Assembly: GCA_039602395.1 (NCBI GenBank)
Contig: JBCNJP010000040.1
Span: 131,175-195,174 of the forward strand
DNA length: 64,000 bases
Source: Deinandra increscens subsp. villosa
Lineage: Eukaryota; Streptophyta; Magnoliopsida; Asterales; Asteraceae
Direction of reading: 5' to 3'
Within the stretch, counting starts at the first letter, position 1. Each line of letters begins with the position of its first letter. The translations under genes and the position numbers were made by a program. Below, piece by piece: positions 11,593 to 22,990 of the stretch. Under the pieces are notes generated by a model, which saw only the letters and a list, made by a program, of their open reading frames with translations, searched no databases and had not been told where the DNA came from.

Positions 11593-11612
11593 TTCCCCGG
11601 CAACGGTGCCAA
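11593..11612 (-). promoter_or_regulatory. primer binding site, tRNA-Asp type
   Basis: On the minus strand this reads TTGGCACCGTTGCCGGGGAA, beginning two bases after the LTR end. It differs by one base from the TGGCGCCGTTGCCGGGGA primer site I know from Athila elements. Confidence 0.85.
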
Positions 11613-11614
11613 TT

Positions 11615-12275
11615 TGATGACCTGTCGTTGGGATCATGCAAAAATTAACCTAACTTTACCTATAGACAGGGTAAGTCGGGTGTCGAATCCACGAGGAGCA
11701 TGTGGTTAGATTTGCAGGTTTGTTTGATTATTAATACTAAACTTAATTTAAAATTGAAATTCAACTTGATTTGATTAAAAATAAAAATAAGGCAGCCCCT
11801 CCTGGTTTCAGGTTCTAGGTTAACACAAAATTCAGTTAATTAATTGGGAACCACATAAACATAGTTCTGGAAATTAGTTAAAGTTGTAATCAAAACAGAT
11901 TTTTGTCATCAAACCATGTCAATCACCTAATTTATAAGTGTCAATTCAACCCCCTTTAGTCACCCAACCCACTCTAGGTTTTGTCATTAACCGAACGTAA
12001 TTGTAAAGAGAGGATTAAATTAACTAATGCATCAATCAAATTTAAATGCTTGTCATCACATATAAAATAAGATCCAATACATAAACCAAACTGAATTAAG
12101 TGTAAAACCTATATGAACCATCCATCTGGAGGAAACTGCAAAAGATTTAGCTTATCATAACGAATAGAGAAAACACTGTCACTATATGACTCATCGTTAA
12201 ATAATCAACTAAATATTCAATCACACCGATAAAAATTGATAATAAACTGAATAAAAACAAACCCAACTTGATCAC
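11615..12275 (-). mobile_element. 5' LTR of the Athila-type element, part nearest the primer site
   Basis: The LTR ends ...GGTCATCA on the minus strand next to the primer site. It runs up to 12275, where another family's LTR has inserted, and continues after 13587. The far end cannot be placed because no second LTR copy is available. Confidence 0.65.
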
Positions 12276-12369
12276 TGTAGAATCGGGCTACCAAGGATAA
12301 CTGGATAGGTAGAGACCTAGGACGAGCTATCAAGGCAGTTCGACTACAAGGGGGAAAAGATAAGTCTTC

Positions 12370-12565
12370 TAGTGATCAGTCGACTCGGCATTTGAGGTCT
12401 CCTGGTGATCAGTCGACTCAGCAGTTGAGGTCTTCTGGTAACCATTCGACTCGGCAGTTGAGGTCTTCTTGTAACCATCGACTCGGCAGTTGAGGTCTTC
12501 TGGTAACCATTCGACTCGGCAGTTGAGGTCTTCTGGTAACCATTCAACTCGGCAGTTGAGGTCTC
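12370..12565. repeat. 33-bp tandem repeats in the solo LTR
   Basis: A unit of 33 bases beginning GTCTTCTGGTAACCATTCGA recurs about six times with small changes. The same array is at 24300-24510 in the other LTR. The 33-bp period keeps frames open and makes false ORFs with an 11-residue repeat. Confidence 0.85.
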
Positions 12566-12723
12566 CTGGTAACTTGCAAAACAGAAGCGCTGTTGTTCTT
12601 AGGGAGCAGGACAGGGTGTCCTGCGACCAAGCTCGGGCGTGAGAATAAGTATGCATTTCGAGAGATTAAGAGTAATCAAACGAGAGAGAGAGCAGTGACT
12701 TGAGTTCTGAGAATTTACCTGGT

Positions 12724-12750
12724 GGTTGAGGGTATTTATAACCCTCAACC
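12724..12750 (-). promoter_or_regulatory. TATA box inside a perfect 10-bp inverted repeat
   Basis: GGTTGAGGGT (12724-12733) and ACCCTCAACC (12741-12750) flank ATTTATA, which is TATAAAT on the minus strand. The copy at 24659-24685 is identical. Confidence 0.7.
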
Positions 12751-13024
12751 TTTGTCTCGTAGTGCTGTCAATGTCAGGTCCCCAAAGTAGCATGCTGCAG
12801 GTCTGGCATCTGGACTGTGTCAAATAACCACAGAAGCTGTTTTGGGTAATCACATTGGTTGTAGTGGTAGGTCGAGTCTTGGGACGCCGACCCGTGTGTA
12901 TGAGCGTTGGTCTGTACCTACCCGTCTCGGACTAGCTTGGCTGGAGAGCTTAGTCATGTCGAGTGCATTCAGTCGACCTGGTAAGGTCCGACCAAGGTAA
13001 GTTGGTTTAGTATTGAGGGTCACC

Positions 13025-13510
13025 AGTCGGCCTGGTGAACTAATGATTGGCAGTCGACCCTGTCAAGGTCGACTAGTGATAAGGTTTGTCACCAGTCGGC
13101 CTGGTGGCTTAGTGACTAGCAGTTGACCCTGTCAAGGTCGACTGGTCATAAGGTTTGTCACCAGTCGGCCTAGTGGTTTAGTGACTGGCAGTCGACCCTG
13201 TCAAGGTCGACTGGTCATATGGTTTGTCACCAGTCGGCCTGGTGGCTTAGTGACTGGCAGTCAACCCTGTCAAGGTCGACTGGTCATAAGGTTTGTCACC
13301 AGTCAGCCTGGTGGCTTAGTGACTGGCAGTCGACCTTGTCAAGGTCGACTGGTCATAAGGTTTGTCACCAGTCGGCCTGGTGGTTTAGTGACTGGCATTC
13401 GACTAGTTATAAGGTTTGTCACCAGTCGGCCTGGTGGCTTAGTGACTGGCAGTCGACCCGGTCAAGGTCGACTGGTCATAAGGTTTGTCACCAGTCAGCC
13501 TGGTGGCTTA
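13025..13510. repeat. 69-bp tandem repeats, about seven units
   Basis: The unit starts GTTTGTCACCAGTCGGCCTG and repeats every 69 bases with point changes and one shortened unit near 13400. Each unit contains CAGTCGACC and GGTCGACTG, a perfect 9-bp inverted repeat with a 7-nt loop, and ACCAG/CTGGT arms with a 5-nt loop. Confidence 0.9.
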
Positions 13511-13587
13511 GTGAGTTCTCTGTTTGAGGTAGAGTGCCTGGAACATGTGTTCATGTGATGTCACTCTGACCTAGACATACGTCATCA

Positions 13588-14262
13588 ATCACTTCCTTGA
13601 ACACTCGAACCAGCGATACTCGAATTGCGTGCACATGCAAAGAGGCTGTCGCCTCTTTCCTCCTGCCGTCCGTAACCTCGTGGTCGAATTTTCCCCCAAA
13701 CCTACATGTCACGACCCTTTAAATAGTCAAATGGTTGGGCCCACGTGAAACATTAAATTACACCACACGTATACGTATTGGATCAACTTTCTAATACTTT
13801 ACTTGTTAGTTAGTTCGGACCAAATTATTCTTGACTAAGCCCACGTGACTTTCTAGCTCCAATGCCTCATTTTAATTTACAACCTCTTGAATTGAATCAA
13901 TTTCTTATATGAAGTCTCCAACTTCCATCATGCACGTGAGTGTAAAAATATGTATAGTGGATGTGGGTCCCATAAGTTCTTTACTTTTATTTAACTTCCA
14001 TTTGGATACCTGCTATCAAACCAACAAATAAAAGAGTAATATTTTTGACATATTTATCTTAAGCTCATGATCATCAAATACATAAAACATCAAGCCTAAT
14101 CAAATCAATATCTTTTAGACCCACTTGGTGTATTTAGAAGGTGATTAATATAATATGAAATGCACTTTTATACCACTCCAAAAGCCATGATTTATAACAT
14201 TTAAGCTCCAAACACATGAGACACAAACCATATGAAATATGATGAGAATTAATATATTATAA
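13588..14262 (-). other. probable rest of the Athila-type LTR plus upstream sequence
   Basis: This lies directly beyond the solo LTR and should continue the interrupted Athila-type LTR. A TATTTAAA string on the minus strand near 13722 could be its promoter. The border with older host sequence is not visible. The same sequence is present at 25454-26000 with a 35-bp deletion near 26010. Confidence 0.45.
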
Positions 14263-14319
14263 CTAATAAAAATATAGAATTAAATATATAAAAAGCGTTA
14301 CAAAATATACTCTCATCAC

Positions 14320-15388
14320 CTCCCCACATAGAGCATCAAGGATGTGTTGTGCCCTCAGGCCATCCCTCCCACACGATGTCCCTTTAGGAAACGATTTAAT
14401 GCACCCCATAACACAATCAACGTTCGCCACCATAGGAGGCTCTGAATAAGCAACGATCGGCAAGGATGGAGGCGAAACATGGGGATGCTTGGCGTCTAGA
14501 GCGAGTGTGGTATCTCCATTATAAGGCGCACCACCGGACGAACAAAGCACTTTCACCACCGCACTGAAGTGGCCATCCACAATCTTCCGCAGACACTGAT
14601 TGATGTTCGTACTAGCAGATGTATCTTTATCAGTAAAACCACACTGCTGAGCAACGGCACCCTCCTTAGCGCTGTCGAAAATGCTTTTGACAACTAATTC
14701 AATACCACCCTCCTTTCCCCAGGTGGCTAAGGAGGTCATTATATGTTGGCATTGCAAGGCTTTCCTATTCCCATACTTGCATTCTTGCCGACTTTGAGGT
14801 CTGAAAACCCGCAACGTACATCGAGGGAGAAGCAACAACCTCACCCAAGTGTCAACAGACCCGGGTTGAGCTACCACCCTGAGGAGAGCAGACTTTAAAG
14901 CATGGGAGAACGCCAACCGGCAGCTAGGAGGAATGCTTTTGACAGTCGCGACACGCACTTTGGAAACCCTGTCGAGGAGCACCCCATCCAAAACAAACGA
15001 ACCATTGGTGATAGCCATTTCAACAACAGTGGCAGGTTTTGGGATCCCCATAATGTGTCTCACCATGCAGGGCTCAGCCGTCAAAAACCTAGTGACGCCA
15101 TCGGGGTGATGGCAGCCACGACTCGGGGCATGGATTTTCACACACTTTCCCACATATCCAATATCCAAAATTCCTTAAGGTATTCTCCAGCGCCATGAAC
15201 ACATCAGGGTCCGAAGAAATAACCCAACGCAACACATTACGACGACCATCGCTAAACAGGTGCAAACTTTTGATATGCGAGATAAGCCTCGAAATTCCTT
15301 TAGCACCAATTTCACCATCTACACAACAGTGAAAGCTTTGGAAGGAACACAGCCATGAACCGCCTGGCTGCAAAAGGACGCTAGCCAT
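14320..15388 (-). pseudogene. N-terminal exon of a plant RT-domain protein family, frameshifted (copy 1)
   Basis: The frame starts at ATG 15386-15388 and reads MASVLLQPGGSWLCSFQSFH, then a CC...H-x4-H pattern (FHCC ... SRLISHIKSLH). Near 15146 one extra base shifts the frame, splitting a CGKC-KIHAPSRGCHHPDG zinc-like block. The second frame runs to SFPKGTSCGRDGLRAQHILD and LCGE, where GAG|GTGATGAG forms a splice-donor-like site (14320/14319). I recall this C-terminal block as the start of a reverse transcriptase domain in widespread uncharacterised plant proteins. The RT core itself is not in the window. The extra base is shared by copy 2, so the exon was broken before it was duplicated. Confidence 0.5.
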
Positions 15389-15702
15389 AGCAAAACAAAA
15401 TGAAGGAAAAAGGAATCACGGTTCGAGATGAAGCGCGAAACAGACCAAAGGTTCCTAAAGGCAACACCTCGATAGACCAACAAAGAGTTGGCTATCACCG
15501 AGGGCCAACCCTCAATTAAACTATATTAGCGATCTAAAATGAAGGCCGATGTACGGCGACCCCTATAAAAGAGGAACTGGCGGACCATGTATAAAACCGG
15601 CGTACCAAAATGTCATAAAGGGTTGAGAAACGTAACGGGTAGTTGTAAAATTGCACATGAGACACAATATAGATAATCTAATGGTGACAGGGGAAGTGGT
15701 GG
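15389..15702 (-). other. sequence upstream of the RT-family exon
   Basis: No gene is seen. It matches 27223-27538 and ends abruptly where LTR sequence begins at 15703. It may be the exon's promoter and 5' UTR. Confidence 0.4.
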
Positions 15703-16080
15703 TCATAAGGTTTGTCACCAGTCGGCCTGGTGGTTTAGTGACTGGCAGTCGACCCTGTCAAGGTCGACTAGTCATAAGGTTTGTCACCAGTCGGCCTATT
15801 GGCTTAGTGACTGGCAGTAGACCCTGTCAAGGTCGACTGGTCATAGTCACCAGTCAGCCTGGTGGCTTAGTGACTGGCAGTCGACCCTGTCAAGGTCGAC
15901 TGGTCATAAGGTTTATCACCAGTCGGCCTGGTGGGTTAGTGACTGGCAGTCGACCCTGTCAAGGTCGACTGGTCATAAGGTTTGTCACCAGTCGGCCTGG
16001 TGGCTTAGTGACTGGCAGTCGACCCTGTCAAGGTCGACTGGTCATAAGGTTTGTCACCAGTCAGCCTGGTGGCTTAGTGA
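15703..16080. repeat. 69-bp tandem repeats in the truncated LTR
   Basis: This is the same unit as at 13025-13510, with about 5.5 copies and one shortened copy near 15843. Confidence 0.88.
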
Positions 16081-16153
16081 GTTCTCTGTTTGAGGTAGAG
16101 TGCCTGGAACATGTGTTCATGTGATGTCACTCTGACCTAGACATACGTCATCA
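15703..16153 (-). mobile_element. truncated 3' LTR of the Tat-type element
   Basis: It matches the right-hand part of the other two LTRs, including about 5.5 of the 69-bp units, and ends CATCA at 16153 next to the polypurine tract. The left 850 bp are missing because of the duplication joint at 15702. Confidence 0.85.
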
Positions 16154-16166
16154 GCCCCCCAGTCCG
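16154..16166 (-). promoter_or_regulatory. polypurine tract of the Tat-type element
   Basis: On the minus strand CGGACTGGGGGGC lies directly before the LTR start TGATGACGTATG. Confidence 0.75.
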
Positions 16167-16263
16167 ATGTATAGTGGTCTGGACACTATTATCGGACTCG
16201 GAGTAAAAATGTTGTCTTCGTCTTTCGATTGAATGCTTTTAGTTTGCCATCGGAACCGAGTAC

Positions 16264-18330
16264 TGGTTTTGCCAGTTGTATCCCTTAGCAATTTTGAGAA
16301 TAACACATTTTGAAGTGGCATGTAGGGGAGTATGTAAGGAGCCCACCTTGGGTATGCTCCATCAGTTTTTTTTACGATGAATCGGCTAGGAGATTGGTTC
16401 ACTATGGATCAGCGCCGAGTTAAGTATGAGGACGGTACTGTGAGTCCTTGTTATTTGTCTCGGGTGACGAGTGAAGTGAAAGTCTTCAAAGATAAGTTCT
16501 TTTGGGTTTCGGAGAAGAGTTTGGATGTAGTAATTACATGGAAACCTACCAAGCCTCCGTCGAAGCCATGTAAGGCTCGGAAGGAAAGGTTCGATCCAAA
16601 TATTGTAAATAAGCTGGTAAAGCTCCAGATTTCGTTGAAGCCATTTCCCGATAGGGTATTAGTATTGACCGGCTTGAGTCGGAATTGGTTATCTGTTAAA
16701 CGAAATCCAACCTTTATCTATGATGGTCGGGGTAATGCCTTATCGTTCTTTCAATCCGATTGCGTTGACTGCTAAATCATGTGCTTATGTTGTTTTTGCT
16801 TTGCTTTTTTATAGACATGGACCTTCTATCCTTCATTAGCTTGGATGATGCCGAGGGTGTTGTGCAGGGGAGCAAACCCCTTGGTGAGGATGAAAAGCAC
16901 CCTGTTTGAGAGGACAGGGAGACATCGTTTTGAGGATTTTTACCATTGAAGATGGTGTTCAATTCATAACTAGGTATGCAATGGGTGGTGCAGGTAATGG
17001 GTTAGTCATCCAGGAGGAAAAGGACCCCAAGAAGGAGAAGAAGAAGAGTCGAAAGAGAAAAAACTTATGAGAAGAGTTAGAAAGTAGAGAAAAGTGGTAA
17101 GGAGGAGAGGCCGTTGTATGTGAAGCATCTGGCTAAACAGGCAATTTCATCGCCCATCCGAAACTAAAGGTCGAAAGGACCTAAGGGCGAGTCAGAGTCT
17201 CCGACTGCTGACCCTGGGGGTGAGCGCGAGTTGGCGAATGAGGGTAGTGATTCCTCTGAGATGTAGGGTTGGTCAGGGGCGGGTAACAACGATGTTGCCA
17301 AGGTGAAGAATGTGGTTGATATCTCGACCACTGTGAGTTTTACCTCTCTCCCTTTGATTTGTCAGAGGCTGAATGACAGCTATTACAAGTTTCTATGTGA
17401 TTTGCAGGAAGGGCATGCTTTCGATGTTGATACTTTGACTTGTTCGGAGGGTCGACCTGAAGTTGGCCTAGTTTTCAAGGGGGTGTTCAAGACGACTGGG
17501 CCCCTGTTGGATTATGTTCATGGTGCGGAGGATGATCTGATGTATTTCCTTGCCGAGAGTTGAGCCATGAGGCTGCTAGTCGTATGTTCAATCCCGGCTG
17601 GCAGCTAAAGAATAAGTCTCGGTTGGACATTGTTTCTTTGTGCTGTGACTTTGCTCGTTTGTCCATCCCTCCGGGTGAAGTGATTGAACTAAAGAAAGAA
17701 AAAAATACTGAAGCTAGGCGTAAAGCCTACTTTAAGTTGACCCGGGCTTATACCGCCGGGGTGAATATGATTAGCCGGAATGCCCGACTGGAGAGGGATC
17801 TGAACGAAGCAAGACTTAAGCTCGATGCTTGGGAAGATGACTTGGCTACCCTGAAGAAAGAGTTAAAGTCTCTGAAAGCCCGGCATGTTGATCTTGAGGC
17901 TGTGTCAAGTTTGAAGGAAGAGCTGGAGAAAGTGAGGGCCGAGAAGGAAGCTGTCGAGAAGACGAATGCTTCGTTGAAGTAGTCGGTCGCTGACTTGTGT
18001 AAGGCCCGGGAGATTTACTCCCATCGTTTTGATGCGGAGATTGCTGAGTTGAAGCTCGACATAAGTAGGGTCGAGGCTCTTTATAATGGAGCTCTTGCTC
18101 GCTCCAAGACGTATGGCGATGACCGACAGTGGCTTATTGAGGATGGTTTCCATTACGTTTTTGACCAACTGACAAAAAGTGTTGAGTTCCGAGAGCCATT
18201 CGGCAAGTTGCAAAGTGTTGTGATGGCACATGGTGCATATCTTGGTTATGTAGCTGGGTATGACCAGGCCCCCTTGGGGAAGCCGGAAGAGGCTAGTCGG
18301 TATTACAAGCCAAACTCTAAGGCCAAATAG
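16264..18330 (+). pseudogene. antisense ORF of a Tat-type element (putative gypsy-type transposon protein), decayed
   Basis: The gene runs opposite to the element. The first block reads ILRITHFEVACRG...EPTLGMLHQFF (16290-16370) and, after a frameshift, LGDWFTMDQRR to about 16775. This is the conserved core of the plant 'putative gypsy type transposon' domain. A TTTTTTATAG acceptor (16805-16814) precedes MDLLSFISLDDAEG, so an intron is likely. A basic KKEKKKSRKR stretch follows at about 17030. The frame at 17303-17562 then shifts, and a coiled-coil-rich C-terminal part (17560-18330) is broken once by TAG at 17980-17982. The protein's function is unknown. Confidence 0.7.
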
Positions 18331-18799
18331 CAGTCTTCTGCTGAGAGCTATTCGAAGGTGACCTATCCATATTTGGATGCTTTGGCTGGCTGTACCAACA
18401 AAACAATGGATGATTTTTGAGCGACCAGACCAAGAGATATCTGGCTGGCTACTCCGGGGGGTCGGACTCGGCTGTTGTTCAGCCGAAAGCTTAGTTAGCT
18501 TTCTTTGTTTGTGTTTTACTTGTTGGTTTCCTTGGCCTTTCGGGTATGCATTGTAATCGACTTTGATTGTCTGAAATGGAAATCTTTTGTAGTTATTGTT
18601 GTGTTGTGTCTTGGAATTTGTTGTATGTATTCCCATTGTATGTTTCTAGAATTGTGCGTTGTACGGGTTGTAGTCGATCATGCGACTGATACGTGTCATT
18701 GATGTTAAAGTAGGACCGACTTTAAGGGTCGGTTATCCTGTAGTGATGTCGAACAAGTCGACTTCTGTAGTAATTCACCAATAGTTCCAAGTCGTGTTT

Positions 18800-19110
18800 G
18801 GAATTTTGTTACGTAAGCTATAAAGGCTGAGTAGTTCGGGTTGTGACCGACCACTATGTAGGCCATAAAGGCCGAATGGGTCAGTTAGTAACTGAACACC
18901 ACTGTGTAAGCCATAAAGGCTGAGTAGTTTGGTTTGTGACCGACCACGATGTAGGCCCTCAAGGTCTAGTGGGTCAGTCAGTGACTGAGCACCACTATGT
19001 AAGCCGTAAAGGCTGAGTGGTTCGATCGATGACCCAGCACCACAATGTATGGGTCGATCTATGGGGAAGACCAATGAGGCCGACTCGGAGGTCGTGAAGC
19101 TGACTCGAAA
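18800..19110. repeat. alternating 45/48-bp repeats (GTAAGCCATAAAGGCTGAG family), block 1
   Basis: Units beginning GTA(A/G)GCC.TAAAGGC alternate between a form with GTGACCGACCAC and a form with GTCAGT.AGT.ACTGA, giving a dimer of about 93 bp. Related units recur at 19260-19370 and 19590-19880. Confidence 0.75.
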
Positions 19111-19384
19111 GTCATGATGCCAACTCGGAGGTCACTATCTAAGTCGGCATAGTTTGTATGGTTCGACTAATAGCCGAGGCACCTTGTGTAAGTTGTGTGG
19201 TCAGGTCAGTGACTAAGAACCACATGTAAGTTTTCTAATGGAATGTGAGTAACCAAGGACACACTTTGTATAAGCCGTGAGAGGCTGAGTGGTTCCGTCG
19301 ATGACCGAGGACCACTATGTAAGCCGTGAGGGCTGAATGGTTCGCTCAGCGGCCGAACATTACGACATAGGTCGTAAAGGCATC

Positions 19385-19600
19385 ACACCAGTCGACTTGG
19401 TGCTTGTGACTGTCATTCGGCCTTAGCTTGTGACTCTCAGTCGGCCTGTCACCAGTCGACTTGGTGCTTGTGACTGTCAGTCGGCCTTAGTTTGGTCGAC
19501 TGGTCACTCGACCTGTCATGTGTCGACTTGGTGCTTGTGACTGTCAGTCGACCTTAGCTTGGTCGACTGGTCACTCGAGCTGTCATCAGTCGACTTGCCA
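19385..19600. repeat. GTCGACTTGGTGCTTGTGACTG repeats
   Basis: At least three units carry the phrase AGTCGACTTGGTGCTTGTGA followed by CTGTCAGTCGGCCTTAG. Related units lie at 20770-20910. Confidence 0.75.
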
Positions 19601-19880
19601 TACATGCCGAGTGGGTCTGTTAGTGACTGACCATGATGTAAGCCATAAAGGCTAAATGGTTTGGTCGAGACCGAGAACCACAATATAGGCCATACAGGCC
19701 GAGTGGGTAAGTCATTGACTGAACACCACTATGTAAGCCGTAAAGGGCTAAGTGGTTTGGTCGAGACCAAGAATCATAATGTAGGCCATACAGGCCGAGT
19801 GGGTCAGTCATTGACTGAACACCACTATGTAAGCCGTAAAGGCTGAGTGGTTTGGTCGAGACCAGGAACCATAACGTTCG
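19590..19880. repeat. alternating 45/48-bp repeats, block 2
   Basis: Same family as 18800-19110, about three dimers, with GGCCATACAGGCCGAGTGGG and GTAAGCCGTAAAGG units alternating. Confidence 0.75.
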
Positions 19881-21249
19881 GATGTACGGTCCGAAAGATA
19901 TGATCGATAGAAAATATATGAGTGCGCGTTTATACCTAGGTTCGACCGTAGTCTTTCGGTCTATGTGGTCCAGACTTGTGCCGAGTGCCTCTTGGGTCGA
20001 GTGTTAACTGCTCGATCGAGGTGACTTGGCCTTCTGCTAGTCACCCACTAATATAGAGCTGTGAGGAATGAACGATTATGTGTTTTCCTGTGTAGCCCGG
20101 TACGGATAACCATCGTACGACTACTGTGACCTAAGTGATAGGAGTCGCCCTGTCATTGCCGAAAGTGGCTGGCCTATGTAGACTCTATCCCCGAGTGGTT
20201 ACAGTCATGCATGCCCGTGGGCATGCAATGATATTAGCTAGGTTGGTATGCCAAGGCTGAAACAGCTGAATATGGCCGACCCGAGTCTGAAAATCATGTA
20301 TTGGAACGGACTGTTATTATAGTTAAGTCGATATTAGCCAGTCGACTTGTGCAACTATATAGTCGCGTTTAGGCCAAGAGTGACTGGCGTTAAAGATAGA
20401 TAAAATTTTCCAAAGGAAATTTATACCTTCGTTGATTAGTAGTGGGACTTATTTGTTGCCCAGCATGTCGTCTACTTGTACAATTCTTGAGTGGTCCGGG
20501 GTAGTCCGGGTATCTTCTTATAGTGCTCTTTAGGGTAGATTGATTCAGAGTGTTCTGATGTCTTTATGTAATGCTCGATAGAGAGAAATAGTCCAGAGTA
20601 TTCTGGGTGTCTTCTTATGTGTGTAGTCTTCTACGGAAGCATGTTCGTGTCAGACTGGGTGGTTCAGAGATCCGAGTGACCACATATGTTAGTTGAACGA
20701 GTTTAGCATTCCATTCGTAGATTGTCGTAGCTAGCCGTGAAGGCTGAATGCATTATGTATAATTGAATTGGTGACAGTGACTGTAATTCGACCTTAGCTT
20801 GGTCGACTGGTCATTCGACCTGTCAGCAATCGACTTGGTCAGTTGACTGGTCATTCCACCTTAGCTTGGTCGACTTGTCATTCGACCTGTCAGCAGTCGA
20901 CTTGGTTATCTGAGGTGGAGTGGTTAGAGTGTGTATTACGTGTGATGTCACTCTGACTCGGACATACATCATTACATTACTTGTATATCTTGTCTTTCCT
21001 TTGATTTTTAACATGTATAGAAATGACAGAATGTAATGATGTAGCACATCATGTGAGTTGGGCTTCCAATCAGCATGAGTGAATGTGAGGCTAGAGGTCG
21101 ATTGCTTGCGTGAGGCATGTGAAAAACCATCTCAAGTGGTTTGTTTGATGCTGTGTAGGTGGTAGTTGACCATCATGACCAATAGATGTTCCATCTTCCT
21201 CTAATCTTGGGTGGGAACATGTAAATGTGTGAGAAGATAGTTTGTATCA

Positions 21250-21395
21250 TTGTGAGGTCAGCTCGGAGCAAGGTCACGAGGTCGAATCTGGAGTAAGATC
21301 ATGAGGTCGGCTCGGAGCAATGTCACGAGGCCGACTTGTGAGTAATGTCATGAGGTCGGCTCGGAGCAATGTCACGAGGCCGACTCGGATCTAAC
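21250..21395. repeat. GAGGTCGGCTCGGAGCAATG repeats
   Basis: About four units of roughly 35-40 bp alternate GAGGTCGGCTCGGAGCAA with GAGGCCGACT. Confidence 0.7.
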
Positions 21396-22039
21396 TGAAT
21401 GGGAGACCAATCTTGTCTACCCATGAAGGAAATTTAAATGGTTGTGGTATGTGTATCATGCTTGTGTTGATAACAATGATAAGCCGATCCTTATTAGTGT
21501 CTCGGAGGGATAATATCCAACCGACACAAGTTAATCATAATAATGTCACCTTTCAGATTAGAAAGGAATTATAATGTCCGTTTGTAGGACTTTCGTTTGA
21601 TATCCGTATGTAGGATGGGTTTTGATGGTAGTAATGAGATCGATGCTAAGTAGTGCTCCTTATTGGCGTTAAGTGTTTGCTCTGGTAAATGAATGAGCAT
21701 AGTATATCTTTGAGTCGACCCAGATGTCTGCTCGACTACTTTCCACGCCGCCGAGTGTAAGGGTCGGCATGATGGATGTAGCACCATCTTACGATGTATA
21801 AATGGTCAAAGTGCTTGAGTCGTCCCCTTGTATGTATCATTTATCAGGTGACTTGTAATAGGTTCGAGTTGTTGGTCGACCTTGTTAGCTGTCCTTGTTA
21901 GAAGACTCTTTGTTGTATTGCCATGTAATGGTTTTGAAATGGAAAAGTGTTGTAGTCGACCCTCTTAGTCGATCATTGTGTGGTATAAATGTCTTCGGTA
22001 TTCGTCAACGCCTTGTAACAATTCTTCTATGTATGCTTG

Positions 22040-22270
22040 TGAGGTCGACTGATCTTGTTCGAGTCGGCTGGTATGCTATCTCAGTCGACTTACATTAACT
22101 ATTTCGACTGGTGTGCCATCTTAGTCGACTGGTGCTACCTATGCCGACTGGTGTATTATCTTAGTCGGCTGATGTTAATGAAGCCGACTAACGTGTATTT
22201 TCAGTCGACTGGTTTCCTTCTGGTCGACTGTTGTGTCCTCCAAGTCGACTGGTATCGTACCAGTCGAGTG
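22040..22270. repeat. AGTCGACTGGTGT repeats
   Basis: Roughly ten occurrences of (A/C)(A/G)(G/C)(T/C)CG(A/G)CTG(G/A)TGT spaced by 15-25 bases; no fixed period. Confidence 0.6.
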
Positions 22271-22794
22271 GTCTGTTATGTATTAGTCTTAGAGATTTTA
22301 TGAGTTTTGTTTGTAATAGACCAATTTAATTGATTGGTGTTGTACCCCTCAGACATGGACTTTCGTGGTATTTCGTCCTACTGGAATGTGTCACCTTTCT
22401 GTGTAATTTGCTTCAACATTTATGCATCTGATCAAAGATGGTAGTTAGTAATCTGTTTGCTTTTTATTTTTTGTGACGTCTCATAGGCTCTCGACAAACA
22501 TTGTTCCGAGTTATATTGGCTCGTCTGGCCGATCTCATGTAGGACTGTAGGAGAGTAGCCCGGTCGGAACCAAGGGTGAAGCCCATTCGGAATAGTTTTC
22601 AACCTGGACAACGTTGTAGTTTGGAATAATATTGTAGTTTGGAGATGGAGTCTCATCTAGAGTTGGGAGCTCGAAGAGAGTAGTTTCATCTTGGAGAGAG
22701 AATGTATCTCAGGAATGTTGTGAAAATAAAGTGTAACTTGGTGTATACGCAGCCTGGTTGGGAACGTGTCTTCTACTCGTGTGAGAGCTCAGTC

Positions 22795-22990
22795 GGTAAT
22801 TATATATGAAGCTCATTCGGAGCTGTAATTTATCATCGTTCGGATCTGATGGTGGAACCGGAAAGAGTCGTCCACTCGGGTTGGAGCTCCATTGGTAAGT
22901 GTAGTTTAAGCTCACACAGAGCTGTAGTTTAGCATCATTCAGATCCAAAGGTGGAACCGGAATGAGTCGTCCACTCGGGTAAGAGCTCAG
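22795..22990. repeat. two-copy repeat of about 110 bp
   Basis: GAGCTGTAATTTATCATCGTTCGG... at 22820 and GAGCTGTAGTTTAGCATCATTCAG... at 22920 are followed by the same TGGTGGAACCGGAA.GAGTCG and TCCACTCGGGT. Confidence 0.7.

Larger units (their letters stand above)
2021..12275 (-). mobile_element. Ty3/gypsy retrotransposon, Athila type, decayed
   Basis: Reading on the minus strand the order is 5' LTR (from 11615 upward), tRNA-Asp-type primer site, leader, gag, protease, RT, RNase H, integrase, spacer, an env-position ORF and a polypurine tract. The order and the extra ORF after integrase are typical of the Athila lineage. Pol is cut by several frameshifts and stops, so the copy is dead. No 3' LTR is recognised. 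The 5' LTR is interrupted at 12271-12275 by a solo LTR of another family. Confidence 0.85.
12276..13587 (-). mobile_element. solo LTR (1312 bp) of the Tat-type element, TSD ATCAC
   Basis: The plus strand starts TGTAGAATCGGG and ends CGTCATCA. The 5-bp sequence ATCAC is present on both sides (12271-12275 and 13588-13592), so this is a complete insertion reduced to one LTR. It is closely similar to the 5' LTR at 24206-25453. It inserted into the Athila-type LTR, so it is the younger of the two. Confidence 0.85.
12276..15702. repeat. segmental direct duplication, copy 1 (LTR plus RT-family exon)
   Basis: LTR, flank and RT-family exon here match 24206-27538 in the same order and orientation. Copy 1 stops at 15701-15702 in the middle of an LTR; copy 2 continues past 27538. 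The shared bases at the joint are only GG. Confidence 0.85.

Noticed and set aside
12344..12656. ORFs with an 11-residue repeat (also 24048-24563)
   Set aside because: Product of the 33-bp LTR repeat; no start context or domain.
13181..13558. ORFs with a 23-residue repeat (also 15651-16124 and 25058-25424)
   Set aside because: The repeat unit is 69 bp, a multiple of 3, so several frames stay open by arithmetic; they lie in LTRs and the same repeat is open in two frames at once.
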